Positions 1 to 12,600 of a stretch of 64,000 nucleotides of DNA are shown piece by piece. The notes below the pieces were generated by a model that saw only the letters and a list, made by a program, of their open reading frames with translations, had not been told where the DNA came from and made no database searches. Made by a program: the position numbers and the translations under genes. Location of the stretch: the NCBI RefSeq assembly GCF_037975245.1, contig NC_092574.1, positions 1,192,001 through 1,256,000 on the forward strand, read 5' to 3'. Within the stretch, counting starts at the first letter, position 1. Each line of letters begins with the position of its first letter. This DNA comes from Apostichopus japonicus. Its lineage: Eukaryota > Echinodermata > Holothuroidea > Aspidochirotida > Stichopodidae.

Positions 1-67
1 TCTGTTTTCTCAAAAGAAAAGAACTATAAATTAGTAAACATTTATGTAATGGTTTTAATGAAATTGT

Positions 68-149
68 GTTTTATCATCACTTCTTCCTGGCACTGGGTTT
101 GACTTCATGTTTTATCATCACTTCTTCCTGGCACTGGGTCTGACTTCAA
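68..149. repeat. 41-bp tandem duplication
   Basis: Two adjacent 41-bp copies begin at 68 and 109, each containing ATCATCACTTCTTCC followed by TGGCACTGGGT. They differ at very few positions, so the duplication is recent. Confidence 0.9.
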
Positions 150-1965
150 GGTAGAATGTTTAACTCGATCATGCTAGAGTGACAACTGGCCCCCAGCCAA
201 CTGTGACATGGGGGGGGGGGCGGTTGGGGGTAGGACAAGCCTGTTTGAGATGCACTATCCACAGCTCCATCAGCAGTAGCGGGTAGGGTCTCTTCATAGG
301 ACTTCCCGCATGATAAATCTATACACACTTGGACAGATTCATACTTTTCAGTCTAGCTGGGAAGGTATTAACTTCATTCCTTATGCTTACCTGAAACAAT
401 CTTGAGCATGCCTCTTTACCACTGTTTGCATACTTGTACAAACAAATGTGACCCTCCATGAATGGAACAGGGATAGATATAGCCTTCAGTATCATGTCAG
501 ATAGTGCTAAAAATATATCATTTCTTGCTAAAAGATCACTTCTAACAAGGTTGAAACTTTGAGGGATAAGTTATTAGTATCATTGGCCCTTACTTAGAAA
601 GGAACTCTGAAAATGAAGATGAGTGATGATATGGATGTGAATGAACTTTCGATCTTGGTAGGGAGCTTGGGGATAGTTTGTGGTTAACCTTTTTCCTCCC
701 TGAGGTTTATGTTATATTACCCTTTAACCTTATATTACCCAAACACTGACAACGAAACAAAATATTCAAAGTACAAGTTGAAGCAGTTATTGAGTGCTTT
801 TTCACTGCACCTATGTATACTAATCAGGATTAAAATATCAGAGTATTATCCTATAGTTTGTATAAGAGGAGATGACGAGGATGATTACAGTGAAAAGTTG
901 CAATGCTCAATAATATCCAAGCAATAATAGTTTTACAAACACAACAGCATTACCATTAAACTGTAAACAGGCTGTGTGACTGACATGAATTGATCCTTTC
1001 TTATAGTCCCACTTCCATCTTAGAAAATGCTTGTCTTGAATGCCACCATGTTTTACCTCATACTACGTAGATACAATATTATGATATTCTCACACACATA
1101 TATAGGACATTGACCTTGTGGAATTTGCGCCAATTCTTCTGCTATAGTTTCACGCTGTTTCCGTGCCTAAAGCATCAAACATTGTGCTTTTTAGTTTCAT
1201 TCAGAAGAATTTTACATTATTCAAAAGAATTCAAAAGAATTTTACATTAATACAGAATGGGAAGTCACGTTACTTTTTGTAATGTTGAAGAGAACCTAAA
1301 CCACACAGACAGATAGCACTAAAATACATACACAAGAGTAAGGAGTGTATGAACATGACTCATAGCAACATAATTATGTACCCTGTGGATACCTCACTAA
1401 AATATAAATATAATTACATGAAGTAGGAATTACAGACATCATTGTTTGAAGGGGTGGGTCTGTTACTTCCTAGACAAAACCAAGATCCCACAGGATTGCA
1501 ATAACTTTGTGCAGCATATGGTTGTTATGGTACAGTGTTTCACTGTGGTTGTCTGAGACTTTCAGGCGCAATTTCCTTCTGTGATTGGGATCACAATGAC
1601 ATTAATTATCGACTTCAGGAGGATGACAGCAGGAAAAGTTCCTCTTTGATAAATTCAAATTAATTCAACAGTGAAAATTGCCTAATTAAATAGTGATTAT
1701 ATGACTAAGAAACTTTAATGTTGTCGGATGTCAATAAACATATCTAGTAGGTAGGGTCCTTTATTTCATTTCCAGGAATGGCCTGAGATACAGCCAGTTC
1801 ACATACCAGTTAACATAACAGATTCAATGTCTAGCTACTATCGGGAGTAGACTTTCAGGATATGACTCAAAACCATGATTTTGTCTATTGGCTCATTAAA
1901 TCTAGGTTGATTATTGTCATAACTGATTATCAAGGAACAGAGGAAAAACTAATAAATAATAAGAG

Positions 1966-2058
1966 ATAAACTTGTGTGTGTGTGGGGGGGGAGTTATAAT
2001 AATAAGAGATAAACTTGTGTGTGGGGGGGACTTATAATAATAACTTGTGGGGGGGGGT
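1966..2058. repeat. Imperfect tandem repeat with G-runs
   Basis: About three copies of an AATAATAAGAGATAAACTTG unit, shortened in the last copy, each followed by GTGTG and a run of 7-8 G. Four or more G-runs lie within 90 bases, so a G-quadruplex on the plus strand is possible. Confidence 0.7.
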
Positions 2059-3942
2059 TTGGCAATTACTCTCATCAATTATATCAGTAGAACCTGATGA
2101 CATGTTATATCCTTGGTCTGTCAAGAAGCAAAAGGCTGTAAAAACTATTGCTCCATAGTGATAGAAATTTGCCCTCAGCTTGGATTAAAGGGATGTCATA
2201 TGAATAATATACTTTCCATAACACAACTAGCTGTGTGGTTCTCACTCATCACATCTCCAGAGGAAAGGAAGAAACAAGATGGATTGAGCCAGAGAGGCAG
2301 GAGGAAATAACTCCACTAGAGAATGCGGCCAACTTGTCTTATTAATTTAACAAAGAGTAACGAGATATAATGTCATCAGTCTGAGTCTGTTGGTGGATTG
2401 ATATTCATGATGGTAGTTTCATTAAATGATTTTAACACACTTTAATTTCCCTTAAATCTTCAAATCCATAAACCATATCATTTCTTCAGATACCACAACA
2501 TCAATTGCAACAAACGTTTTCTGTAATTGCTGCTATGTAACTGATCAATTTTCTCGTCACTTGTCAAATTATTATATTAATATTTTAATACATTTGGTGA
2601 TCCAGGTGGTTCTCGGCAGGAAGGGTCTTAGAACTTTTGAGACTGTGTGAGTCTCCTTTAAATTATGTCTTCACCTGAAACTACAACAGAAGGAAAGCAT
2701 ATTTCCATTTCATTTGCTCTCAAGGGAAAATGTGTGACCAATAATTCCAGATTGAAGGAATGTAAAAGTGACCTATAACAATGATCTGTCTAAACCAGTG
2801 TCACTAATCCTCTTGAATATCACTTTTTGTTACCTATTTGACTAGTTTGATGAAAGCAGTGGTGGTTTTATTCTTCATCTCACTGTACATCTCTCATTGG
2901 GAGTTACAGATGATTGCCTTTAAGGTCATATATGAAGACAGGAAGTTAACCTGACAGCAGACATATGTTTTACTTGCCCTTCTGCATCCCCCCCATTCCC
3001 TTGGCTGGACATTTAACTGAGGACAGCAAATTTCTTTCAGCTTGTTGTTAGAGAGAAAGGGCGTTGTTTGGGTCTGTTTATGTGAAAAGGATTTTCAGCT
3101 TTTACATTTTGAGGTTACTGGGGTCAGGAAAGCTTCATGAATATGAGTGATTGTTCTGTCAACTTTCATGCCTGCCATTCAGGGTTTGACTTTAAAAGAA
3201 ACCTTACTAACTGAGCGATTTGTGTGTAGAGTTAAGTTTTGTTGTTAGCTCTGAGGTATTATTTTACCATATATATCTGGCTAGTAATATTTATTGTGAG
3301 TGAGTGAAACAGTAAAATGTCCCCATGTCTTCTTCATCTTCACTAAGCCTGAAGCAGCTTCCTGCATCTGAACTGACCCATTTCACTGTTTAATAATAGT
3401 CTGGTTTAAGTGGAGAGGGGTAATGTGCACAAGGTATGATACTTGGTCTATGCAGTAGGAATATTATCCCTCTGAAAGCCATACTGTAGTATTATAGTAT
3501 ATAAACATGATTCTTCTGCAGTGATGAACCCTACGAGCTTCTAGTTTCTAAGCATCTGTATATATATATACCACAGAGGTCATTCAGGGAATACTGTACT
3601 GTTCAATTTTGATATGGCAGTTTTTGAGGCTCTGAAGTTTTGTTTCTTATAAAATGCTAAAGGTTCTTGTGTAAAAATATCTGCTATACACATTGTTGTA
3701 CTTGTATTGCAAATTGACCATTTGGCATTGCATTTTGGGATGCAAAAGTAGATTAATTATTTGTAGAACCAGATAAACGAACAAAATAAAACGAAACAGT
3801 TGATGAAAGTCATATTAATGTATATTCAAACGTTTTCGAAGATTTCACATCTTCCTCGTCAGGAAATAGATAATAAAATAATCTCTTATGTATAGTGCAT
3901 GCGAAAGTTGATGACTATGTATGCTCAAAGATATAGGAGGTT

Positions 3943-4683
3943 CTAAAATAAGTTGAGAATAAATGACGATCCATGTTGAAATAGTTGATTGTTTAAAACG
4001 GGTTTAAGTTTCTTGATGTACAGTGCCTCCTTAATTTTAATTTCAAAGTCTGTATAGCCGCTGTCTATGACACTAAAGTTGGTGATGTTAGCTGATCGGC
4101 AGTCTATACAGTGAGTGATATGCTCATAGATTGCAGATTTGTCAGATAAGTGCTCCTTGACCCTTGTAGCCAGATGTCTTTTAGTCTTACCGATGTAAGA
4201 TTGGTTCTTATCACAGGAACCTTCAAATGAATAGATGACATTGGCTTTAAGGGCCATGGGGGTCTTATCTTTCAAGGAAAAGTAATTACTGACTTTAAAC
4301 GTTTTGAAAACTATAATACACTTCTTGTTAACGCCTCTAAAATGTTTAGTTAAGGATCTCTTGAAATTTAGTGAAGGGTGACCTATGAATGGAATGGTAA
4401 TCATGTACTTACTGTCATCATCCTTATCCTGATTATCCACTTCAGAACTAAGTTTCTTATTGAGGAATTTGTATACACACTCTTCCAAAATCCTGCTGGG
4501 ATAACCATTATGGTATAAAATCTCTTTTAATTTGGAGACCTCTGTATGGAATAAGGACCAATTGCTGCACACAACAAATGCCCTATTAAGGAAACAATTA
4601 ATTAAGCCGATCTTCCAAACCCATGGACAAATGGCATGGAAATTGAGAATTACATTTGTATTAGTTGGCTTACGATAGACCAT
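3943..4683 (-). pseudogene. Penelope-like RT C-terminus plus GIY-YIG endonuclease (5'-truncated)
   Basis: Open frame of 246 codons. The first ~150 residues resemble the region downstream of the RT catalytic core in Penelope-like elements (a segment with S-R-I-L-E-E-C-V near residue 63, then a K-R-S-L-T-K-H-F patch). Residues ~150-246 form a GIY-YIG-type endonuclease: N-V-I-Y-S-F, then S-Y-I-G-K-T-K-R-H-L, R-V-K-E-H-L and an H-C-I-D-C cluster. The RT palm with its catalytic aspartates is missing, so the frame is the 3' part of a truncated element rather than a working protein. The methionine start lies at the truncation point and is probably accidental. Confidence 0.85.
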
Positions 4684-4940
4684 CTTACATCGGTAAGACT
4701 AAAAGACATCTGGCTACAAGGGTCAAGGAGCACTTATCTGACAAATCTGCAATCTATGAGCATATCACTCACTGTATAGACTGCCGATCAGCTAACATCA
4801 CCAACTTTAGTGTCATAGACAGCGGCTATACAGACTTTGAAATTAAAATTAAGGAGGCACTGTACATCAAGAAACTTAAACCCGTTTTAAACAATCAACT
4901 ATTTCAACATGGATCGTCATTTATTCTCAACTTATTTTAG
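4682..4940 (+). pseudogene. GIY-YIG endonuclease fragment in the right inverted arm
   Basis: The right arm repeats the last ~85 codons of the minus-strand frame in the opposite direction. The two translations are identical from S-Y-I-G-K-T-K-R-H-L to the C-terminus N-L-F and both end at the same TAG. It starts after the G-I-Y half of the motif, so the domain is incomplete. The coding copy is a by-product of the inverted structure. Confidence 0.85.
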
Positions 4941-7900
4941 AACCTCCTATATCTTTGAGCATACATAGTCATCAACTTTCGCATGCACTATACATAAGAG
5001 ATTATTTTATTATCTATTTCCTGACGAGGAAGATGTGAAATCTTCGAAAACGTTTGAATATACATTAATATGACTTTCATCAACTGTTTCGTTTTATTTT
5101 GTTCGTTTATCTGGTTCTACAAATGTAAAACTCTTCCTAAAGATTAATTATTCTCTGGTCATTGTGCTGTTGCCTTCTATCATTCCCCTTTGGAGATCTG
5201 CCATTGTTATAAGTGTGGTTCATTTGTTTCATTGTTTGGTCTGTAGTTTTCATCCTATCCTCTGCATGTCAGTCACAGATTAACAAGTACTTCAAAGGAA
5301 TCCGCAATTGAGTTTGGTGGTTGGTTGTAGGCCTTTCTCTATTCTCTTCCCCCAGCTCAGTATGGAAATTGAACCTCTTTGGAAGAGAAAGATCTTTTGT
5401 ATTAAAGCCCTACAGCTGTATTTCTAGCCACTTAATTGAGTAGATCAGCTAGCTAACAGGGTTCTAGGTTCTCACAATTGTTTTCTTCTTCATTGTGCAT
5501 TTGTCTTGTAAGACCTACTACTGACAGGGTTTCCCTATTATCATTGCTCGCTCTTGGGTTTCCATGTTGTCTGCCTTGTCTTGAGAGCTCCTCTACCTCC
5601 ACTGCCAAGGTGGGATCAGGTTCTCCCGCTGGGCTAGGCTACTTGCTTATCATTCATCTTCAATTAAATAACAGATGAAGCAGGAGGATTTAAGAAAGTG
5701 GTTTGCTTTTGAAGACCTCTGGAATGAATAGATGTAATTGTCATTACCATTACAATGTGTAGATTGGATTATTAACTGTGTATTGTCTGCAGCCATTTAC
5801 CAAAATGGTGTGGCTTGATAAGACAAGGAGTTAAAACTCTGTTATCTATCTGAACATGAATTAAAGAAAGAAAGAAAAGGAAACCAATCTAAATGAGCGA
5901 CTCCTTGAATGTTAATTGTAGATTGGAGATTCTACTTAAAAGATACAATGGTCAAAACGCTGCAAATAATCAGGAGATTATTAAGTTAATTACACTTATT
6001 GTGAGAGCTAAGTTTGTGAGAGATAATGCCATGTGACTTAGATGGGCTTTAACTTGAACCGGATGTCTGGTAGACAGGGTTATATATATGTCATGGAGAT
6101 AGATAGCAAGAGGAGGTATTAATTAAGTAGCAGAGGAACTTCTCAGCAGGTGTTTATTTGTAAATAAGAAATCATTAAAAAAGAATTCCATTTCAGGATA
6201 AGTTGAAACTCAGGTAATAATTACATCTATGAATTCTTCCGCCTACAAACTCTTCATTGTTTAAACATTAACTAGTGTAAGAATGAAGTAGTTGGCACGA
6301 AATTGATAAAGAAGCATTCCTATATGACTAAAGGCACAGAATTAATTTTGATATGTTATAGACAATTCAAAGGAGTCCAACTATATTTCTATACCACCTT
6401 TCATTGAGAAATGACCCCTTTAAACATCTGAGGCTCATCAATGAAAGTGGCTGGACTATTTACTCTAAAACATGCAGATGCAATTAGGTCAGTGACTCAG
6501 ATGTAACACAAAGTCAATAGAGACTCTTTTATGACCTCAAATTACAGTTCCACAAAGCCTGACAAATTGTTGGTCAAGGACAAGTGGCTTTGAATGTCAT
6601 CAATCCAACAGTGCTGTGTTATTCATATGATATTGAAAGAACATATTTTTGTTGAATTATTAGAATTTATAAAAGAATGGATTAACATTTATAATTAGAC
6701 CTGCACTGGGCACCTGGCAACATCCTCAGTTATGCCTCACAGAGCATTTCAGAGACTTCAACATATATAACATCTTGAAACAACTTGAAACCAATGTTAT
6801 TTTAGTTTTAGTTTTCTCAGACATTTGAAGACTAAAATTCTGTCTGAAGTCTTCCTTTACTGACTTTGTTTATGTTTAGCTTCAAAAGTTAGTTGCACAA
6901 AGACAGCTCTGATATCTTCTGAAGTAAAAGAAACAAAACTGTCCCAAGAGGCATCCATGATCATTGCTGAACGGTAAAAATAGTTGATTTTGATTGACCT
7001 GTCCAGACAGGTTAGTGGCCTATCAAAACTGAAACTATTTCTTATAGAATAAAATTAAAACCAGATGATGATTCACATTCTAATGATCCTGGATAAAGTT
7101 TCCTCTTTTTATCTTCAGTTCTTTTACTCTTTGAAATGTTGCTTTCTGAACCCCACGCTGTGTTGACATCTCTTCTGTAGACATTGAAAAGGGGATCCCA
7201 TCAAAAGCTTGCGTTTCCTTGGTAATGATCAAAGCAAGTCCATAGCAACAAGAAAAGATCAAATTATATGTACCCTTTTGGGGATTTTATTAGAGACTTA
7301 AATGTCAGAAAGTTTTGGATAAAAAGTAGTAATGTTTACCAGTGGGCATCTAGAAGTCAACCCCAGACAGAATGCATATTCAGCCAAATTGTGGAAGTAG
7401 GAAGAATACTGGATTTCTCTTGGAAGTATTTGTCTGTTAAGATCTGGTTATCCTATAGACAGGACAAAGTTGAATGTAACTCCCAGTTTATTGACTAAAC
7501 TTTCTTTTAAGAGTTGAAACCCTGTCCCAGCGTAGGGTTAGCTAAAATTGTTTCATCCGAGAAAAGTGAGGAAAGTTTTCACTTTTCAGTGATAGTAAAA
7601 ATCACATCATTTTTGTTGTTGTGGTAAAGAAATGTATACTTTATCTGTAATAAACACTAGCACCCAATATGATTTTGATAAAAACAACACCGATATAAAA
7701 AATGGGTTAATACCAGCAAAACTTTTCAAATGATTACTTTCTCATGGGGTCTTTCAGACTTAATTTGCTTACCATTTGGATAGAACTCAAGGCCAACGGA
7801 ATATGGAAGTGCTAAAGTAGGTGTTTAATGATTCTAAACTGTCTGGGAGGAACACTTTGTTGTCATAACAAGTGTTTTATGGCTAGAGAATTGCTGTTAA

Positions 7901-9012
7901 TATGTGGCAATAATTCCATGGTGTCTTAAAAATTTAATCGCTGTGACAAACAGTTTAGATTATTTTAACTTACTAACAGTGGTTGCTTTAGCCTATTTCA
8001 GTGTTTTTTCAATGTTTTTCCATTAATTGTAACAATAGATGACTTGGACACTAAGCTTCTACATTCCTTTCCACAACACTATTGCCCTATCTGCTCTATG
8101 AAGACGCCCTTACATGGTAACCTTAACATGTGAGAAGTCATCAACTGGATTGCTTGTTTTAGAGTTCTGTTGTTATCTCCACTCTCAGATAGTATAGAGA
8201 GGATCAAATTGACAAGTTATAGGTAACTCTTGCCTTGTTGTAACTCCAAGTTGAATGTTACATCTAACATGCCCTCCAGATGCTTTTTATCTAGCCATAC
8301 AAAGAGTTCTGCACTCTCATCTGATCGAGACTGAAATGGATCATGAAAAATGTTACATTGCCGATGTCGATATCCCTGAAGAGAAAAACAAATCTTGAAT
8401 AATATAATTTAGATGATTTCCTTCTCCCCCCCCCTCCTACCCCTACCTTTTCTTCGACTGCTGTTATGATCCAGAGTTGTCAGAGAAATGAAAATTGACC
8501 AGGGAATTGTAATCTTTTATCAAGATCTGTCAAAGCCCCTCAAAATTAGAGTGTTCCAGTTAACATGAAATTGAAGGTAATTGGAACTCACTAGTCTGTC
8601 TGGACTCCTGATAAGGGAAACAGAAATATGTTAGTTTATTGCTTCAGATGTGTAATTTCAGGTATATGGCTAAGGTCAATGTTGTACTAGCAATATAAAC
8701 CTAATTGACCTGCTTATGAGGAACTAATAGGAACACATCAGATGTTGTTCAGAGTAGTAACAGGTCTGTTCCCCTCAACTATACCTTGTTGTGGGACAGC
8801 TCTATGAGACTTGTAGTAACTTAATGGATCAAAACCTAAACACTTCAATGTTCCTGTAAAGTATTTATTACAGGAAGTACTTTCCATGGCTTTCTTTGAT
8901 ACCAAACGCAACTGGGGTTTTAAACCATCTCTGAAAGGAAGGAGTTGTTAAGTATCTGATAATAGCATCAGACAGGTTTGGCTAGACAGTGACAACAAAT
9001 AGGTGACATCCC

Positions 9013-9375
9013 TATGTTCCGACGTCTCTATGTTCCGACAAAAAGTAAAAAATTGGAGCAATTTTTTGTATCCAAAACTTTCGTTGTACCAAGAAAACTA
9101 GTTTTGTGACCCCAATTTTTGGGACCAATTTTTTTGGGGGACTCCATTTTTTTGGACCCCATTTTTTCGGACCAAAATTTCTTGGGGACTACATGTTTTT
9201 GGACCCACCAAAGGGGGACAAAGTTTGTTTCGGAAAACAATTTTGGTCAGAAAAAATTTGGTCCGAAGAAATGTTGGTCCAAAAAATTTGAGTCAAAAAA
9301 AAACTTTGGTCAGAAAAAATTTTGGTCCGAAAATATTTTGGTCCAAAAAATTTTTGGTCCGAAACATGAAGTTCT
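9013..9375. repeat. Fold-back patch of GGACC / GGTCC units
   Basis: The left part (9100-9200) repeats GGACC followed by ATTTTTTTGG-like blocks. The right part (9235-9365) repeats the reverse complement, TTTTGGTCCGAAAA-like blocks, every ~17-20 bases. The halves can pair into a long hairpin with its axis near 9200-9230. A preceding pair of CTATGTTCCGAC words (9012-9040) marks the left edge. Open frames rich in F-G-P-K and W-S-E-K on both strands are by-products of the repeat. Confidence 0.75.
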
Positions 9376-9523
9376 CGGCTGTAAATTTTTACCCGGCTCA
9401 AGTCCAATGTTGACCCAACCGGCCAGCTCACCGGCATTGCCTAATGGTCTGCCCCTTGTTTGAATAGCACCAAACAAAGGGTAGAGATCGCACCTGACAC
9501 ACTATAACAGTTTTCACATTGAG

Positions 9524-9600
9524 TTTCCTCCCCTCCCCTGCACCCTTCCCTTATCCCCTCTCCCTACCCCCTACCCCTATCCCCATCTCCCATCCCCACT
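9524..9600. repeat. Pyrimidine (C/T) tract
   Basis: About 77 bases, almost all C and T on the plus strand, with many CCCC runs, ending in CACTT and an A-run. The minus strand is G-rich and quadruplex-capable. No gene association is seen. Confidence 0.8.
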
Positions 9601-12600
9601 TAAAAAAAAATATCTGTATACAAATGCCATTTTAGTAGATTGCTGTTGATCAAACTATTTAGTGAGCATTAGATCCATTCAGATAAAAAGACAATTATCA
9701 ACATTATGATTTTCATATACACACAAAACAGCAATTAATGAGAGAAATGGATAAGGAAGGCTTTTTTGATCTTCATTAATAATGACTTGTTGTGAAAAAC
9801 AAATCTTCAAAGTTAATAAACATTAAGTAACCTGTATTGGCATGAGATTCTAAAATTGAGAAGTTGCCAAACTCTCAACCAAACCAGGGAGTTGTTATGG
9901 AGACTCCCTGACCAAACGAAAAAATACCCCGCTGCAACAGCGATTTGAGAACCAATTTTCAGGTAACCAAGATGACCATTGTCCTCACTGTGTCAATATA
10001 TTCCTTGCTACAGATTTGGGAATAATTTTTCACTTTGGTTTGCTTGGAGGGGTACTTAGATAGGTAGGTAGGGTCCCCATTATCTTTGGTAACAGTTTGA
10101 GATCAGACACAGATGGTTGATATATGCATAGAAAAGAATGCACAATAACCCTTTTACCCCCTTCATCACTGTCTTTTGTGGTTTTGTAAGCCTATTGGTA
10201 GCTGTAACCCTTTTCATCGGTGACTATAGAGTTCTTTCCTGTAGGACCTATATTCATTGGAGAGGTGAAGTGAGGTGTGACTGACAGACCCGGCTTTGAA
10301 AACTTTTAACAATATATTATTCTGCAAACACAATACCACTCCTTCAACTATTTTTGTGGGGGCTACACAGTCAAGTAAAACTAGGGTTGTATTTTAGCTA
10401 GTCTTTACACAAGATATCCCTGGAAAAGTTAGGAATGATAAAGAATGACTAAGAAAGAAAGATATTGGTTCAGTGTCTAGGGTAATAAATGGCGATTTTC
10501 TACTTCAGTTGGCGACTGAAAATGCACTTTAGTTATTTACAAAGATCATATTACTTCACAGTGTGGGGGTTGTGAACTCCTGCAGAGTTCAATATAGAAG
10601 TTAAAGTCGTTATTCAGATGGAAAGAATTCTGAACAAATATCTCTATATATCGATAATTTTTTGGTTAATGTGCCCTCTCTGTCATATGATAGTGTTTCA
10701 CAAAGGAACTTTTTAACATCGGAGCCCAGCGCTGCTAAAGAAATCTATCAAAGCTAGGCTTCTACTTTGAGTTTTCAATCATGATGCAAAGGAAATTCCA
10801 GGATGCTTGTTGAAGTTTGGAGTTTGGGACATGTGTTAGTGCTTCCCATACAGATAGAAAACAGCTACTGCTATAAAGCTATTCCGAGGTGCCTCAATCC
10901 CAAAATCCACATAAAGCCTGTTTACAATATCTTGATGGAAACCATTGGTATCACTCACAGATAATTGTATTGTTGACATGGCAGACCGACAAACTGCAGT
11001 TGATTATGACCATCTAGTCTAGTGAACTGGGTTATAACTGGTGCATTGTAGAAATGAAAGAAATATATGTAATTAAAATAATCAAGTATGCTTCTCATAC
11101 TGTGGATTTCCAACTGCAGTTTGTATGTATACTATCTCTGAAATAGTTACATTATACTAATTCATATGTTATAGGTTATTGTGAAAGATATAGGCCAAGA
11201 CGAACACTGTTTTCTGGTATCTCAGAGACCTTGTTGCCACCAAAGGGTAGATTTACTAGAAGCCATCTGTGTATTCATGCTTCTCATATTATTATATATC
11301 TGTTTGATTGATGGGAATATTTAGCTGTTTGCCAAGTATCTCTGTCCTTTTCTGTTTTCTGAAGTTACACAGGTTTCTGTAAATTTGCCTGTGGCTTTAC
11401 ATAGCTGCACATTCTGAAGACAGTCATTCACAGTGTTTAGATTTGTTCTCTGCTTACTCGTTTTGGATTTATTGGGGCAGAGATCTGTCTTTTGCTGAAA
11501 GAAGCATTTTGTGTGGACATTCAAAATAAACAAGATGCTATGACTCAGTCTATGCAAGTATTCCTTTATTAGACCAAATTGCTAGCACATTAGTATGGCA
11601 GTTAGGTATTATAGTTGTAAACTGTCAGCTCCATGGTCTTTCCCATAAATAGTTATTTCAAGAAAGTTTTTAATTGCAAGAACAGTGAATGTCACTTATT
11701 GAAAACAGGCTTATCATTCCCCTGAGGCTTTTAATTTATGAGTGTGATGATGGATGTAAGTATTATGAAGTTACCTCTCAAGCCATTAACAATATATTTT
11801 TCACCTCTGCAGTTACAGGTTAGAGTTTATGCCTTGAAAAATATCTGCAAGTTTAATTCCCCCCCCCCCCCCCCCAAGATTCTGCTGTTGGAATGTAAGC
11901 TGGGGTGCATGTTATGACATCCTTATCTGGTTTATTTTGGCAAACAGTTGAGCAATGTTGCACAGACAGTATCTAGTTATCACATTGTTTTGTTGTAGGT
12001 GTCTTAAAGACTGGGTTTTTCCTGTTGGCAAGCATATTAACTGAAAGAGTTTTACTGTTTGATGTTATCCTCTCTGGTTATCAGTAAGGGTGGAAGTGCA
12101 GAGACTTTGGATTGAGTCTGATCATCATCTGTGTGGTCTTGATTTAGTGCTCAGCCCCATTACCTCACCCAAGTACCATTTGTTTGCTGTTACATGTGAA
12201 GAGGATTTTGTGGTCTTGCCTGCAGTGTGGTTTCATCCAGTGGTTTTACCTACACAAACACCAGAAAGCATTACAGGAACACTGAAATGTGTTTTCTGAG
12301 GATGATTATGGTCGTAAGGTGGTCTTGTGCAAAGAAGGGTATAGCCATCCTCAAAATAGCGAAAGAAAAAAAATAATGAAGAAGGAAACAAAAATGAAGA
12401 TGAAAAAAAAAGGCTTTTATGTGAAGCAGGCATACAAAATATACAGTCAAAAGTGAATCAAAACAACAACAAAAACAGAATAAAAAGAACCATAGCTACT
12501 ATAAAACAGAGAGGAAACAAAAGAGACAAAAACAACAAGTAAAAAACAACAGAAAAAACAGGATGCAACTGCGCTATGTTAAAAACAGGATGCACCTGCA

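Larger units (their letters stand above)
3762..5140 (-). mobile_element. Penelope-like retroelement, 5'-truncated, inverted-arm form
   Basis: A single insertion bounded by a 12-bp direct repeat AGATTAATTATT (3750-3761 and 5141-5152). Inside, the 3' end of a Penelope-like element appears twice in opposite orientation: arms 3762-4201 and 4682-5121 are reverse complements in register with no indel, their outer limit blurred by 2-3 chance bases. They flank a 480-bp single-copy centre. An 18-bp tail (5123-5140) separates the right arm from the target duplication. Terminal copies in inverted orientation with a short tail are known for Penelope elements. The near-identical arms and exact target duplication indicate a young insertion, in the upstream FREM2 intron. 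Confidence 0.92.

Noticed and set aside
9106-9463. Open frames rich in F-G-P-K and W-S-E-K on both strands
   Set aside because: They follow directly from the GGTCC/AAAA repeat; several frames on both strands are open at once and there is no splice or domain support.
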